Positions 9,015 to 18,542 of a DNA stretch of 64,000 nt are shown here, in pieces. The position numbers and the translations under genes are program-made. Numbering within the stretch: position 1 is the stretch's first letter; each line of letters opens with the position of its first letter. The notes under the pieces were generated by a model that did no database searches, was not told the DNA's origin, and worked only from the letters and a program-made list of their open reading frames with translations. The stretch comes from Thermoplasmataceae archaeon (GTDB taxonomy: Archaea > Thermoplasmatota > Thermoplasmata > Thermoplasmatales > Thermoplasmataceae), in contig JAVYSB010000001.1 of assembly GCA_038729425.1 (NCBI GenBank), positions 207,927 through 271,926 of the forward strand, given 5' to 3'.

Positions 9015-9373
9015 TTATCATCACTTCTCTTTGCATCAAATGCCGGAAGGTGGATGTTGTATCTGTCGATGTAGTAGTTAAGGTAATAGGTAACAGAACT
9101 GACAAAATCCTGCCAGTTGTCTACAAACCTGAATTCCTGTGAAACCAAAGGATTCTCAAGCGACCTGATGAAATCATCGACGCTTATTTTTCCTTCCAGC
9201 ACTGACTGGAGGGCTTCAAGCATTCCAATATAGGCAGTAGTTCGATCGGATGGTCTGTACTTCTGAGCAAGGCCGAGCTTCCTGATCCTTCCTCGTATCC
9301 TTGCCTGTACATCATTCAGGTCTCCCATTGCCAGCGCGCTCATTATGATTCCATAATCGTCTTCTCCCTTCAT
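9011..9373 (-). CDS. Hypothetical protein, cotranslated with nuoN
   Basis: 120 aa, soluble, mostly helical, no cysteines, not recognised. Its ATG overlaps the nuoN stop by 4 nt and its stop overlaps the next gene by 4 nt, so it is embedded in the operon. A lineage-specific complex I accessory or assembly factor is the simplest inference. Confidence 0.65.
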   Translation of the reverse strand: MKGEDDYGIIMSALAMGDLNDVQARIRGRIRKLGLAQKYRPSDRTTAYIGMLEALQSVLEGKISVDDFIRSLENPLVSQEFRFVDNWQDFVSSVTYYLNYYIDRYNIHLPAFDAKRSDDK

Positions 9374-10833
9374 ATACTTCCCCCCATGGTAGCGAAGAGT
9401 CCAGGCGCATAAGTAGCAAACGTAGGAAGCAGGTAGAAGAAAAAGAACAGGGCTACCATTATGACCGCGGAAACAATCACCGGTATTTTTGAGTAGACAT
9501 TTAGGTTGAAATTACCGTCTTCAACAGGGTCTTTCCAGAACATGAACATTATCACTCTGAAATAATAAAACACTGAAATTGCGCTGTTCAGTATGGCAAT
9601 TACAGCAAGCCACCAAAGATTCCCCTCTATCAGTGAAAGGAACAGATAATACTTCGCGGTAAACCCACCAGTGAAAGGAATACCGGCGAGGCCCATTAGA
9701 AGGATCGCAAAGCTGATGGCTGTGGCCGGGGACTTTTTGGCAAGTCCGGACATATCGGAAACTTCCACACTCTGCTTCTTTACGAGATTCATTGCAAGGA
9801 ATGACCCTCCCTTCATGAATATATACACGAGAGAATAGAACATTCCAGCCGTGACAGCAACGTATGCCACGTTCCCTATCCCAGCGCTGCCGACTAGAGC
9901 TATAACGAGAATAAGATAACCTGCCTGTGCAACACTCGAATAGGCGAGGAGCCTCTTCAGATTGTTTTGAGACAGGGCGGCAAGATTTGCATATGTCATG
10001 GAAAAGATCGATAGGATCACAAAGAGGATATAGACATCGTGGAAGTCGGAAACAAACCCTACCAGGAGCACCTTTAGGAGAATCATGAACGCGAGTAGTT
10101 TTGTTCCGGTTGATAAGAAAGCTGAAACGCCGTTCTCCGTACCGTCATAGGCATCAATTGCCCACTGATGCATGGGGAATATAGCAAGCTTGAACCCGAA
10201 TCCTATTACCAGGAAAAGGAGCGCGACCAGCATTGCTGGAGAGGAACTCACAACCTCGGTAGTAAGTGTGAATGTTCCTGTAGCTGTATAGAAAAATGAT
10301 AGCCCGAAAACCGTAAATGCAGTCCCTATGGTTCCGGTAAAGAAGTATTTCGTGGATGCTTCAAGATGCCTTTTCTCCTTACCATATGCAGAAATAACGT
10401 AGGTGCCGATACTCACGGCTTCAAAGGCGACAAATATGATTATGAGGTTGTAGCTCAGAGTTGCAATGATCATGCCGATCAGTACAAAAATAAGGGTTGA
10501 ATAGAATATTTCCGGCTTTGTCTTGATTCCCCTGATCATGGGGAAGGTTACATAGAGCACGGAAATTATCAATATGACCACGAAGAAAATTGTGAAAGTA
10601 TTGAAGACCAGTGAACCAACCTGCACGCCATCATAGGGATTAAGAAGGATAAGGGCCATTGAAACTAGCACCGATCCAAAGGTAATGCCAGCGAACACAT
10701 TCTTATTTGAAACTTTTATACCAAGCGCCAGCATTATAAATGCCATAACACCAAGAAACAGAAGTGGATAGTAATACATTGAAACGTGCGATGCGGACTG
10801 CATTGAATTCATTATGCTTGAGTATATGCTCAT
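9370..10833 (-). CDS. nuoN: Complex I subunit N (antiporter-like)
   Basis: 487 aa, about 14 membrane helices. It belongs to the Mrp antiporter-like family and forms one of the proton channels in the membrane arm. The family helices with conserved residues are visible: FVAFEAVSIGTYVISAYG, KLAIFPMHQWAIDAYDG and NNLKRLLAYSSVAQAGY with the lysine. It follows nuoM with a 4-nt ATGA overlap. Confidence 0.94.
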   Translation of the reverse strand: MSIYSSIMNSMQSASHVSMYYYPLLFLGVMAFIMLALGIKVSNKNVFAGITFGSVLVSMALILLNPYDGVQVGSLVFNTFTIFFVVILIISVLYVTFPMIRGIKTKPEIFYSTLIFVLIGMIIATLSYNLIIIFVAFEAVSIGTYVISAYGKEKRHLEASTKYFFTGTIGTAFTVFGLSFFYTATGTFTLTTEVVSSSPAMLVALLFLVIGFGFKLAIFPMHQWAIDAYDGTENGVSAFLSTGTKLLAFMILLKVLLVGFVSDFHDVYILFVILSIFSMTYANLAALSQNNLKRLLAYSSVAQAGYLILVIALVGSAGIGNVAYVAVTAGMFYSLVYIFMKGGSFLAMNLVKKQSVEVSDMSGLAKKSPATAISFAILLMGLAGIPFTGGFTAKYYLFLSLIEGNLWWLAVIAILNSAISVFYYFRVIMFMFWKDPVEDGNFNLNVYSKIPVIVSAVIMVALFFFFYLLPTFATYAPGLFATMGGSI

Positions 10834-12323
10834 ATAATTCCTCCGACGTAGGCGCTTATAATACCAAAGATCAGGTTTGGATAAACACCCAGGACAAAAA
10901 TGACTATGGTCACTGATGCAAGTATCGCTATCTCCTTTCTTGATGCGTCACTGATCTTACCCAGAGTTTCGTTATATGGGCCATAGAGGGCGCGCTGGGC
11001 AGTCCATATGTGGTAAGAAGCAGTAATTATCATGCCCAGTATGAGAAGGAAGATCAACCATCCCACAGTTTGAAAAACTCCGGCAATTATTGAGAATTCC
11101 CCTATAAATCCGGCAAGTCCCGGAAGGCCAAGTGATGCAAGAAGTCCTCCAAGTAGAAAAGACGAAAGCCACGGCATCTCTCTGTGTATTCCCCCCATCT
11201 GGTAGATGTTTTCCTTGCCTGTCCTTTCACTTATAAAGTATAAAGTCGAGAAAACTAGAGCCATAATAATTCCGTGAGCCACAATCTGGAATATTCCGCC
11301 AGAAAGTTCGATGTTTCTAATTGACAATGAACTGTCCAATATTCCGGCAGAGAAAGCAATAACCACAAACCCCATGGCGGAGGCGCTGGCATACGCCATC
11401 ATCCTCTTAATGTTCATTTGGAACATGGCTGTAAAGGCAAAGTAGAGCAGACTGATTATGCCAAGAGCGATCAGCACCCAGAGCACCGCAACAGGGATTG
11501 TAGTCGAAATTGGAAGGAGGATTCCAAAGAGACCATAACCGCCCATCACAGATAGTCCGCCTGCGAGCATCACTGTTGCAGGATAAGGAGAAGTTGTGTA
11601 TGAATCAGGGAGCCATGAATGTAATGGGAAGGAAGGGAGTTTCACGAGGAATCCAAGCATGAATCCGAAGAGCATAAAACCTTTCCAAAAGACAGGCAGG
11701 TACGCAGAATTATTTATGAAGGCTGGGTTAAGGAGCGTAGCCATTTGCAGAGTGAATACTGTCGATCCTGAGTATCCATAATAGAAACTGAACAGCGTAA
11801 GGATTGAAAGTAGGATGAAGACGGAGCCGATGTGAGTGTATACGAAAAATTTCAGCGATACCGTATCTTTTCTCTGCCCGCCATATCTTCCTATGATGAA
11901 ATACATTGGTATCAGGACCACCTCCCAGAAAATGTAGAAGAAGAGGAAGTCTCTTGACAGCAGTATTCCGAATAGACCGGATTCAGTTAGGAGCATCAAG
12001 CCGTAGAATGTTGCTTTATACTCCTTCTTGTCAGCAATGAGAATGGATACAAGAGATACTATTGATGCAAGCACAAGAAGTGAAATTGTCAGTCCGTTGA
12101 CACCAATGGAAAAATAAATTCCTATTCCGGGTGCGAAGGCGTAAGAGTTTATTGGCGTCAATCCACTGGCGCTCCTGCTCGGAAATATAAGGATCGCATA
12201 GGCAACAGTAAGGACCATGATTGTGGCCGAGGATATCTTCGAAAACGCCCCTGCATACTTTCCCATAAAGAATGCAACGAATGAAAGAACGATGAGTGCA
12301 AGGAAAATCGCAAGCATATACAT
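10830..12323 (-). CDS. nuoM: Complex I subunit M (antiporter-like)
   Basis: 497 aa membrane subunit with about 14 helices. Diagnostic segments are FFYIFWEVVLIPMYFIIG with the key Glu, LVKLPSFPLHSWLPDSYT and MNIKRMMAYASASAMGFV. It is a proton-pumping channel of the membrane arm. The gene starts on the last base of the nuoL stop codon (1-nt overlap). Confidence 0.95.
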   Translation of the reverse strand: MYMLAIFLALIVLSFVAFFMGKYAGAFSKISSATIMVLTVAYAILIFPSRSASGLTPINSYAFAPGIGIYFSIGVNGLTISLLVLASIVSLVSILIADKKEYKATFYGLMLLTESGLFGILLSRDFLFFYIFWEVVLIPMYFIIGRYGGQRKDTVSLKFFVYTHIGSVFILLSILTLFSFYYGYSGSTVFTLQMATLLNPAFINNSAYLPVFWKGFMLFGFMLGFLVKLPSFPLHSWLPDSYTTSPYPATVMLAGGLSVMGGYGLFGILLPISTTIPVAVLWVLIALGIISLLYFAFTAMFQMNIKRMMAYASASAMGFVVIAFSAGILDSSLSIRNIELSGGIFQIVAHGIIMALVFSTLYFISERTGKENIYQMGGIHREMPWLSSFLLGGLLASLGLPGLAGFIGEFSIIAGVFQTVGWLIFLLILGMIITASYHIWTAQRALYGPYNETLGKISDASRKEIAILASVTIVIFVLGVYPNLIFGIISAYVGGII

Positions 12324-14266
12324 CAGAAAACACCCCCAATTATCAATACCAAAAATGCAAGGGTCATTCCAAGTATTATGACGAGGAAATAATTCTCAAC
12401 AAGTCCGTTCTGCATTTTCCTTAGAAACGAACCGAAACTGAGTGACTCCTTTCCAAATTTCTCTACACCATTGTTATATGTGAATTCTGCCCCGGCTATT
12501 GAACCGGAAACAGGTACTATAGTCCTCTCAGCGATAACCCTTGTGAACAGGTAATCAAGGTAAAACTTCTGCTTTACTGCACGGTATAAAACGTTCCTGG
12601 AGACATCAATGTGTTTCCACCTTTCTGTACCGTACAAGATGTATGTTATCAGAATTCCGAAAAGGGCCAATATCAGGGGGATGTACTGTATTATCCCGGG
12701 AGCACTGTATACTATTGTAGCACTTGGGGCGAGAGTCTTGTAAACAGGATAAATGAAGTTATAGAATCCGCCCTGGAATATTCCAAGAATTAGGGAAAAC
12801 GCAGCCAAGAAAAAGAGTGGTATAAGTGCGATCAATGGTGCATCACGAGCATGCTCCGCAAGATGAGATCTTGGTTTTCCCAGTGCGACAAGGAAAAACA
12901 TCCTGAAAGTGTAAACCGCTGTGAGGAAAGCCGCAACAGCCAGGAAAATCCACGGAAGCATATAAAGCAGGTTTCCATTTGACAATGCGAAATATTCCCA
13001 CGCAGCGGCTATTATTGCATCTTTGGAAAAGAAGGCAGCTGTTGGAGGTATAGCAGCAAGCGTGATAGCCCCTATGAACATCAGGGAAATGGTAAATGGC
13101 ATTCTGCGCCAGAGTCCTCCCATCTGTTTTACGCTTCTGAGGTCCATTAGTGAAATCATAATTGCACCTGCGGACATGAAGAGCAATGCCTTGAACATGG
13201 CATGAACCACCAGCTGGTATATGCCAAGTGAGACGCCTATTGATCCGATCAGTCCAGACAGCCCGATTGCGGCAAGCATATAGCCTAGCTGACTGATAGT
13301 GGAATATGCGAGTATCCTCTTGATGTCATTCATCACAACGCCAAGGATTCCCGAGAACAGTGCAGTGAAAGCTCCAAGGACAGCAACCACAACAAGGGAA
13401 TATGAAGGTGCTACCTGATACAGTGGAAAAACCCTCGCTACCAGATAAATTCCCGCAGTAACCATGGTCGCAGCATGAATCAAAGCAGAAACAGTTGCAG
13501 GACCCTCCATCGCATCAGGTATCCAAACATGCAGAGGAAATTGGGATGATTTCCCGGCTACTCCTCCAAGGAACAGCAATGTTATGATCCCAAGATTGGT
13601 AGGGCCGATTGCACTTATAAAAGCTGATTGAGTTGAAGGATTGGTTGCTAAATTGATGAGCAGCGGTATGCTAAGCGGACTTTCGCCGGGAGAAAGGAGT
13701 GTGGAGCTTGAAAGAGACGTGTAGAGTAACGCTAGGCCTATGAGGAAAAGCAAGTCACCCACTCTTGTTACAATGAAAGCTTTCTTAGCGGCTGAAGCTG
13801 CGTTTGGTTTGAAGAACCAGAAACCTATCAGCAGGTATGAACAGAGACCAACAAGCTCCCAGAAAAGGAAGAAGAAAACAAGATCAGACGACTCGACCAG
13901 ACCAAGCATTCCAGCGGTGAATAGCGAGGTTTCCGCGAAGTAAACATGCCTGTTCGGGTCGTCTTTCATGTAATAAATTGAGAATAACTGTATCATCAGA
14001 GATACAAACGATACCATGAGAAGCATGATAAGCGTAAGGTTGTCAACGTATATTCCGAAATTTATATTGGCGAACCAGTGATAGCTGTTGTAAATCGTAC
14101 CATTAGCACCCACGTAAAAATAAGTCAGGACGGAGAACAGCAGAGAGAGCCCGATCATTGAAGAGGCTATAATTCCCGCGGCATTTTTTCTGTATTTTCC
14201 TATGAACAGTGCTAGTGGGAAAGAAATCAGAGGCAATATGAAAATTAACCAGGCGTATATGTACAT
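12323..14266 (-). CDS. nuoL: Complex I subunit L (antiporter-like, with lateral helix)
   Basis: 647 aa, the largest antiporter-like subunit. Typical features are FFFLFWELVGLCSYLLIGFW, KSSQFPLHVWIPDAMEGP (the NuoL HxW..DAMEGPTPVS region) and NDIKRILAYSTISQLGYM. The C-terminal extension beyond about residue 500 is expected to form the lateral helix along the membrane arm. It begins 3 nt after nuoK. Confidence 0.95.
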   Translation of the reverse strand: MYIYAWLIFILPLISFPLALFIGKYRKNAAGIIASSMIGLSLLFSVLTYFYVGANGTIYNSYHWFANINFGIYVDNLTLIMLLMVSFVSLMIQLFSIYYMKDDPNRHVYFAETSLFTAGMLGLVESSDLVFFFLFWELVGLCSYLLIGFWFFKPNAASAAKKAFIVTRVGDLLFLIGLALLYTSLSSSTLLSPGESPLSIPLLINLATNPSTQSAFISAIGPTNLGIITLLFLGGVAGKSSQFPLHVWIPDAMEGPATVSALIHAATMVTAGIYLVARVFPLYQVAPSYSLVVVAVLGAFTALFSGILGVVMNDIKRILAYSTISQLGYMLAAIGLSGLIGSIGVSLGIYQLVVHAMFKALLFMSAGAIMISLMDLRSVKQMGGLWRRMPFTISLMFIGAITLAAIPPTAAFFSKDAIIAAAWEYFALSNGNLLYMLPWIFLAVAAFLTAVYTFRMFFLVALGKPRSHLAEHARDAPLIALIPLFFLAAFSLILGIFQGGFYNFIYPVYKTLAPSATIVYSAPGIIQYIPLILALFGILITYILYGTERWKHIDVSRNVLYRAVKQKFYLDYLFTRVIAERTIVPVSGSIAGAEFTYNNGVEKFGKESLSFGSFLRKMQNGLVENYFLVIILGMTLAFLVLIIGGVF

Positions 14267-14269
14267 TTT

Positions 14270-14569
14270 TTACCACCTAATCTCCCTCAGGAGAGATAGA
14301 GAGACTCTGCCGTATCTTCTGTAAATTGCAGTCAGCAGGCTTATCCCGATGACAGATTCAGCAGCGGCTATTGCAATTACAAAAAGTGCCAAAATAAGCG
14401 GAGTAACGTTGCTGAAATCCATCGCAACGCCAACCAGGTTCAACATAGCCGCGTTGATAAGTATCTCAATGGAAATGAGCATCTTGATCCCTATGTTGGA
14501 CGTCATGATCCCGTAAAGTCCCGCGACAAACAGTATCATGGAAATTGAGCTTACAATAAACAGATCCAT
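14270..14569 (-). CDS. nuoK: Complex I subunit K
   Basis: 99 aa with three membrane helices. Conserved glutamates occur in the second and third helices (SIEILINAAMLN and AAAESVIGIS), as in NuoK, part of the E-channel. I chose the ATG at 14569, overlapping the preceding stop as TGATG; an in-frame TTG one codon earlier is possible. Confidence 0.92.
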   Translation of the reverse strand: MDLFIVSSISMILFVAGLYGIMTSNIGIKMLISIEILINAAMLNLVGVAMDFSNVTPLILALFVIAIAAAESVIGISLLTAIYRRYGRVSLSLLREIRW

Positions 14570-14796
14570 CAATTTTCCCTCCCTGCTATGTAGAGTGCAC
14601 CGACTATGCCTCCTACGAGAATCATTGATATAAGTTCGAAGGGGACAATGTAAGTACTGAAAAGTCCCTCGCTTATAAGTAAAATTGTCTGGGGTTGTGG
14701 AGTGAATGTGAACTTTGCACCGGATATCTGAATGACCTCATACAGGAAAACTATAAGAAATACTAGGGAGACTGCGAACGCTCCTTTCTTATTCAA
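14569..14796 (-). CDS. nuoJ: Complex I subunit J, C-terminal half encoded as a separate gene
   Basis: 75 aa with two membrane helices. The segment STYIVPFELISMILVGGIVG corresponds to the last conserved helix of NuoJ (LL..Y..PFE..S..LL.A..GA). It lies directly after the N-terminal half. It starts with TTG at 14796, supported by GGAGGT 8 nt upstream, and overlaps the first half gene by 8 nt in another frame. NuoJ is therefore made as two polypeptides. Confidence 0.8.
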   Translation of the reverse strand: MNKKGAFAVSLVFLIVFLYEVIQISGAKFTFTPQPQTILLISEGLFSTYIVPFELISMILVGGIVGALYIAGREN

Positions 14797-15037
14797 TTTC
14801 TTTACCTCCAGTTAGCATGAGGGTGAATATTAGGAGCGTAACTGTAGCACCAACATAAACGAGAAGTTCCATAGCTCCTACTATGCTCGCTCCGAGAAAA
14901 ATAAATGTCGCGGAAAGCGTGAAGAGGAACAGCATGAGCCATACTGCAGAATGAAAAAGCCTGTTTGAATTAACCGCCAGTGCTGCGAGGACTATCATTA
15001 TTATGCCGAGGATGATCATTATTATTGTGTCGATCAT
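14789..15037 (-). CDS. nuoJ: Complex I subunit J, N-terminal half
   Basis: 82 aa with three membrane helices. The third helix (GAMELLVYVGATVTLLIFT) is the NuoJ signature E.....YVGA...L..F with the pi-bulge region. It ends where the soluble loop of an intact NuoJ would begin. ATGA overlap with nuoI upstream. Confidence 0.85.
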   Translation of the reverse strand: MIDTIIMIILGIIMIVLAALAVNSNRLFHSAVWLMLFLFTLSATFIFLGASIVGAMELLVYVGATVTLLIFTLMLTGGKEIE

Positions 15038-15468
15038 TTGATAACCTCGTTTTCCTTCATTGCAAGCTCTTCTGGGGAATACGTGAAGCTGTTTCTCGTC
15101 CTGGATGTCTCAAACTCCTTTGTAAGATATATTGCCTCTGTCGGGCATATCTCTTGGCAGTTTCTGCATACAGTACAGGTGCCGAAATTAACATCTGGGT
15201 AGATCTTCCTCTTGTTTCTCGGATTTTCCCTCTCAACTTTTTGCATACTTATGCTTTGATTCGGGCATACCTGTTCGCACAGTGTGCACCCTACACATTC
15301 ATCCAGATTGAGGAATATCCTAAATCTAAACCTGTCAGGCAAAACCTGTCTCTCTTCTGGATATTGAACTGTTACGGGCTTTTTGAAGACATATTTCCCA
15401 ACAGTTCCAAGACCCCTAATGGTTCCAATAAGTGGAATCCTTCTCTTTGGTTCCTTGACTTCTATCAT
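15034..15468 (-). CDS. nuoI: Complex I subunit I (two 4Fe-4S clusters)
   Basis: 144 aa ferredoxin-like subunit that passes electrons to NuoB. Two complete C-x2-C-x2-C-x3-CP motifs are visible at C58/61/64/68 and C98/101/104/108. The frame stays open upstream, but that stretch overlaps nuoH. The ATG at 15468 overlaps the nuoH stop as ATGA, the coupling used throughout this operon, so I take it as the start. Confidence 0.93.
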   Translation of the reverse strand: MIEVKEPKRRIPLIGTIRGLGTVGKYVFKKPVTVQYPEERQVLPDRFRFRIFLNLDECVGCTLCEQVCPNQSISMQKVERENPRNKRKIYPDVNFGTCTVCRNCQEICPTEAIYLTKEFETSRTRNSFTYSPEELAMKENEVIK

Positions 15469-16505
15469 AGTCCCCACCCCAGCGTAATGATCCCAGTCAG
15501 GATCAAATTTATGACTGCAATCGGAAGCAAGTACTTCCAACCGAAATTGACGAACTTGTCTATCCTTATCCTGGGCATTGACAGCCATATGGTGAATGAT
15601 ATGATCACCAAGATCCAGGCCTTTATCAGAAGCCATATAAAGCCAACGCTTGATTCCAGTGGTCCACTTGGTCCACCAAGGTATAGCGTGGCAACTATAA
15701 GGGAACCTAGGAATATGCTTCCAAACATTCCCACGTAGAACAGACCGAACCTCATACCGGAGTACTCGGTAGTAGAGCCGGTAATTAACTCACTGTCACT
15801 TTCGCCCATATCAAACGGAGAATATGAAGCCCTTGCAATCATGGACACAAAGAACACAAAGAGCCCGATCGGTTCCAGTATTCCGTAAGGAAGAAACTCG
15901 CTAGACAGAATTGACTCTAAACTCAGGGAACTTGGTGTCCTCGCAGATGCCATCATAACGATCGCTATCACTGAAAGCATCATGGGCACCTCGAATGATA
16001 CGTCCTTTGCAACGGCTCTCAGCGATCCGAGAATAGCATACTTGTTGTATGAGCTGATTCCAGCGAGAAGTTCGCCAATTGGCATTATTGATATAATCGC
16101 GAAAAGAAGAATAATAGTAACTTCAGAATGGGTAATTGTGAAAGATCCAAGGTAGTAAAAACTGCCATATGGAAGTATTGCAAAAGCCAGCATCAGCCCC
16201 ATAAACACCACAATTGGAGCCAACTTATAGGGCAGATCATCCCTGCTCTTTGGCAAGATGTTCTCTTTTCCTATCAACTTGAAGACGTCTGCAATGAGCT
16301 GAAAAACCCCAAATTTCCCGACCCTATTTGGACCGATTCTCTGTTGCACCCTCGCCATGTACTTCCTGAATACATATATTGCAACGATGATGCTAAGCGC
16401 TGCAAAAATTATAAGGAAGAGTGTTTCAAAGAAGTAGGCTAGAATGTAGGAAAGGTAGTGCCCAAGCGGCGAGAAAAATTCCTGCAGCCTGATTAATATG
16501 TTCAT
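15465..16505 (-). CDS. nuoH: Complex I subunit H (quinone-site membrane subunit)
   Basis: 346 aa, about eight membrane helices. Signature motifs are QQRIGPNRVGKFGVFQLIAD, the EVPMML segment, and ARASYSPFDMGESDSELITG (normally R.PFDLPE.E.ELV.G). It forms the floor of the quinone tunnel at the junction of the two arms. ATGA overlap with nuoD. Confidence 0.95.
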   Translation of the reverse strand: MNILIRLQEFFSPLGHYLSYILAYFFETLFLIIFAALSIIVAIYVFRKYMARVQQRIGPNRVGKFGVFQLIADVFKLIGKENILPKSRDDLPYKLAPIVVFMGLMLAFAILPYGSFYYLGSFTITHSEVTIILLFAIISIMPIGELLAGISSYNKYAILGSLRAVAKDVSFEVPMMLSVIAIVMMASARTPSSLSLESILSSEFLPYGILEPIGLFVFFVSMIARASYSPFDMGESDSELITGSTTEYSGMRFGLFYVGMFGSIFLGSLIVATLYLGGPSGPLESSVGFIWLLIKAWILVIISFTIWLSMPRIRIDKFVNFGWKYLLPIAVINLILTGIITLGWGL

Positions 16506-17614
16506 CTGTCTATCTCCCCGAAAACCAGATCAAGTGTAGCCGACGTGGTGATCATATCCGCTATCATCGTATCTTTTGAAAGAGGCCTCAGTATGGACAG
16601 GTTTTTGAGGGCAGGGCTCCTGACCCTGACTCTATAGGGCTTGACGCCGCCATCTCCAACGATATAGACACCAAACTCACCTTTCGAAGATTCCGTTCTG
16701 GCGTAAACTTCCCCTTCTCCCCTAAGCCTGATCATCAGAGATTTCTTTGCTTTCGGATTAAAGTAAGGTCCGTCAGGGAGTTTCTTGATAGCCTGTTCCA
16801 CAATTTTCTGGGACTGCTTTATCTCCTCGAATCTTACCAGCACCCTTGCGAGGCTATCTCCCTTATACGATACGGGAATGTCAAAATTGACCTGATCGTA
16901 AACAAGATATGGTTCTGCTTTCCTAACATCATATTCGACGCCTGACGCCCTTAATACGGGCCCCGTCACTCCGTAATTTATGGCGGTATCTCTATCAAGA
17001 ATCCCTATTCCTTTGGTTCTGGAAAGAAATACATCATTTTTCATGAACATGTTGTAAAGATCTTTAAGGCGCTTCGGAAATTCCTCAAAGAACTGCTCTG
17101 TCAAGGTAATTGCTCTCTCCGTGATATCCTGATAGACGCCACCGATGCTCATGTAATTAACCTCCTGCCTCGCACCAGATACCTCTGTGAAGACATCGAG
17201 AATTTTCTCTCTTTCCCGAAAACAATGGAAGAATGGGGTTAGCATTCCAAGATCCAGACCTATTGCGGCAATCTCAACAAGATGTGCTGCTATACGCTGC
17301 AGTTCAGCCATTATGACCCTGATCCATTTCGCACGTTCTGGAGGTTCTATATCAAGTAACTTTTCAGCTGCTTCTAGATAGCCTACTTCCATATTCATTG
17401 CGCCGACGTAATCCATTCTGTCAAAATATACCAGGTTGTCCGCAAAATATGTCATTTCACACAGCTTCTCGGCGTTACGGTGAAGATACCCTATTATGAT
17501 CTCTATATCCTTTATTATTTCGCCGTCAAGCTTTGCCTTGACTCTTAGTACGCCATGCATTGATGGGTGATGAGGCCCAAAATTCAGTTCTACCCATTCC
17601 CTCTCCGGCTCCAT
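16502..17614 (-). CDS. nuoD: Complex I subunit D (49-kDa type)
   Basis: 370 aa peripheral subunit lining the quinone site, related to the large subunit of NiFe hydrogenases. It shows NFGPHHPSMHG near the N terminus, IGYLHRNAEKLCE, and a C terminus of TLDLVFGEIDR. The hydrogenase NiFe cysteines are absent, as usual for complex I. The ATG at 17614 overlaps the nuoC stop (TGATG); a GTG one codon earlier is equally possible. Confidence 0.94.
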   Translation of the reverse strand: MEPEREWVELNFGPHHPSMHGVLRVKAKLDGEIIKDIEIIIGYLHRNAEKLCEMTYFADNLVYFDRMDYVGAMNMEVGYLEAAEKLLDIEPPERAKWIRVIMAELQRIAAHLVEIAAIGLDLGMLTPFFHCFREREKILDVFTEVSGARQEVNYMSIGGVYQDITERAITLTEQFFEEFPKRLKDLYNMFMKNDVFLSRTKGIGILDRDTAINYGVTGPVLRASGVEYDVRKAEPYLVYDQVNFDIPVSYKGDSLARVLVRFEEIKQSQKIVEQAIKKLPDGPYFNPKAKKSLMIRLRGEGEVYARTESSKGEFGVYIVGDGGVKPYRVRVRSPALKNLSILRPLSKDTMIADMITTSATLDLVFGEIDR

Positions 17615-18081
17615 CACCAGCCACCCCCTTCATCAAAAGTTGCATAGTCGTTCCCTTCTTTGTCTACGTTTATGTACTGTGCTTTCTTGAGGTCATAATT
17701 CTTCCTGAGAGGGTGACCTACCCAATTTTCCGGAAGAAATAGCCTCTTGAGATCTTTGCGACCTTCGAAAATTATGCCCATGAGATCGTATTCTTCTCTT
17801 TCATCCCAGTCCGCACTGTGCCAGAGATCTACGACACTGGGGATCTTATAGTCTCTAGTCTCGACCTTAACAACCACATATTGGTTTTCCTTTAAAGAGT
17901 GAAGATGATAAACGACCTCCATGTAGTCCTTTCGGTCCACGCCTGTAATGAGGGACAGGTGTTCATACCCTTTGCTTTTGAGGTCTTTCATAAGGTCTAG
18001 AAAATTCTCTTTTGACACCTGAATTATTTTTCTTCCATCCTTTCCAACAGACTCTCCGATTATCTCTACCGTATAATTCAC
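17614..18081 (-). CDS. nuoC: Complex I subunit C (30-kDa type)
   Basis: 155 aa. The family signature is [20 protein letters not shown] followed by [17 protein letters not shown]. It is the peripheral-arm partner of NuoD. I start it at GTG 18081, whose GTGA overlaps the nuoB stop; the upstream in-frame extension would overlap nuoB by 75 nt and lacks homology. It is separate from nuoD, unlike the fused NuoCD of E. coli. Confidence 0.92.
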   Translation of the reverse strand: MNYTVEIIGESVGKDGRKIIQVSKENFLDLMKDLKSKGYEHLSLITGVDRKDYMEVVYHLHSLKENQYVVVKVETRDYKIPSVVDLWHSADWDEREEYDLMGIIFEGRKDLKRLFLPENWVGHPLRKNYDLKKAQYINVDKEGNDYATFDEGGGW

Positions 18082-18542
18082 CTCTCTGTCTCTCCCATAA
18101 TCTTCTTCTGGAGAGTCATTATTCCATAGGTAAGGGCTTCTGGTGTTGGAGGGCAACCGGGAACGTAAACATCGACTGGTATGACCCTGTCAACACCAAG
18201 AACGACTGAGTAACCTTCCCAGTATGGTCCGCCTTGTATTACGCAAACACCCATTGCAATAACATATTTGGGATATGGCATCTCGTCGTATATCCTTCTT
18301 ATACGAGGAGCCATTTTCTTCGTTACCGTACCGGAAACAATCATAAGGTCGGACTGCCTGGGGGAATTCCTGAAGATTTCACTTCCGAATCTCGATATAT
18401 CCAATTTTGATGCCTGTATAGCCATCATTTCAATGGCGCAGCAAGCAAGGCCAAGTGTCAGGGGCCACAGGGAATACGTCCTTCCCCATTTGAGCGCGTC
18501 TTCAAGCTTTGTAGTGAATATTCCTGGTTCTCCAGTCTTCAT
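18078..18542 (-). CDS. nuoB: Complex I subunit B (cluster N2)
   Basis: 154 aa. The N2 ligands are visible: the tandem C34-C35 ([12 protein letters not shown]), C100 ([12 protein letters not shown]) and C130 ([11 protein letters not shown]). N2 is the last cluster, passing electrons to quinone. The segment after C100 differs from the bacterial GACANSGG form. The ATG at 18542 overlaps the nuoA stop by 4 nt. Confidence 0.95.
   Translation of the reverse strand: MKTGEPGIFTTKLEDALKWGRTYSLWPLTLGLACCAIEMMAIQASKLDISRFGSEIFRNSPRQSDLMIVSGTVTKKMAPRIRRIYDEMPYPKYVIAMGVCVIQGGPYWEGYSVVLGVDRVIPVDVYVPGCPPTPEALTYGIMTLQKKIMGETER

Noticed and set aside
15469-15636. Longer start for nuoI
   Set aside because: The extension lies wholly within nuoH; the ATGA at 15468 matches the coupling pattern of the operon.
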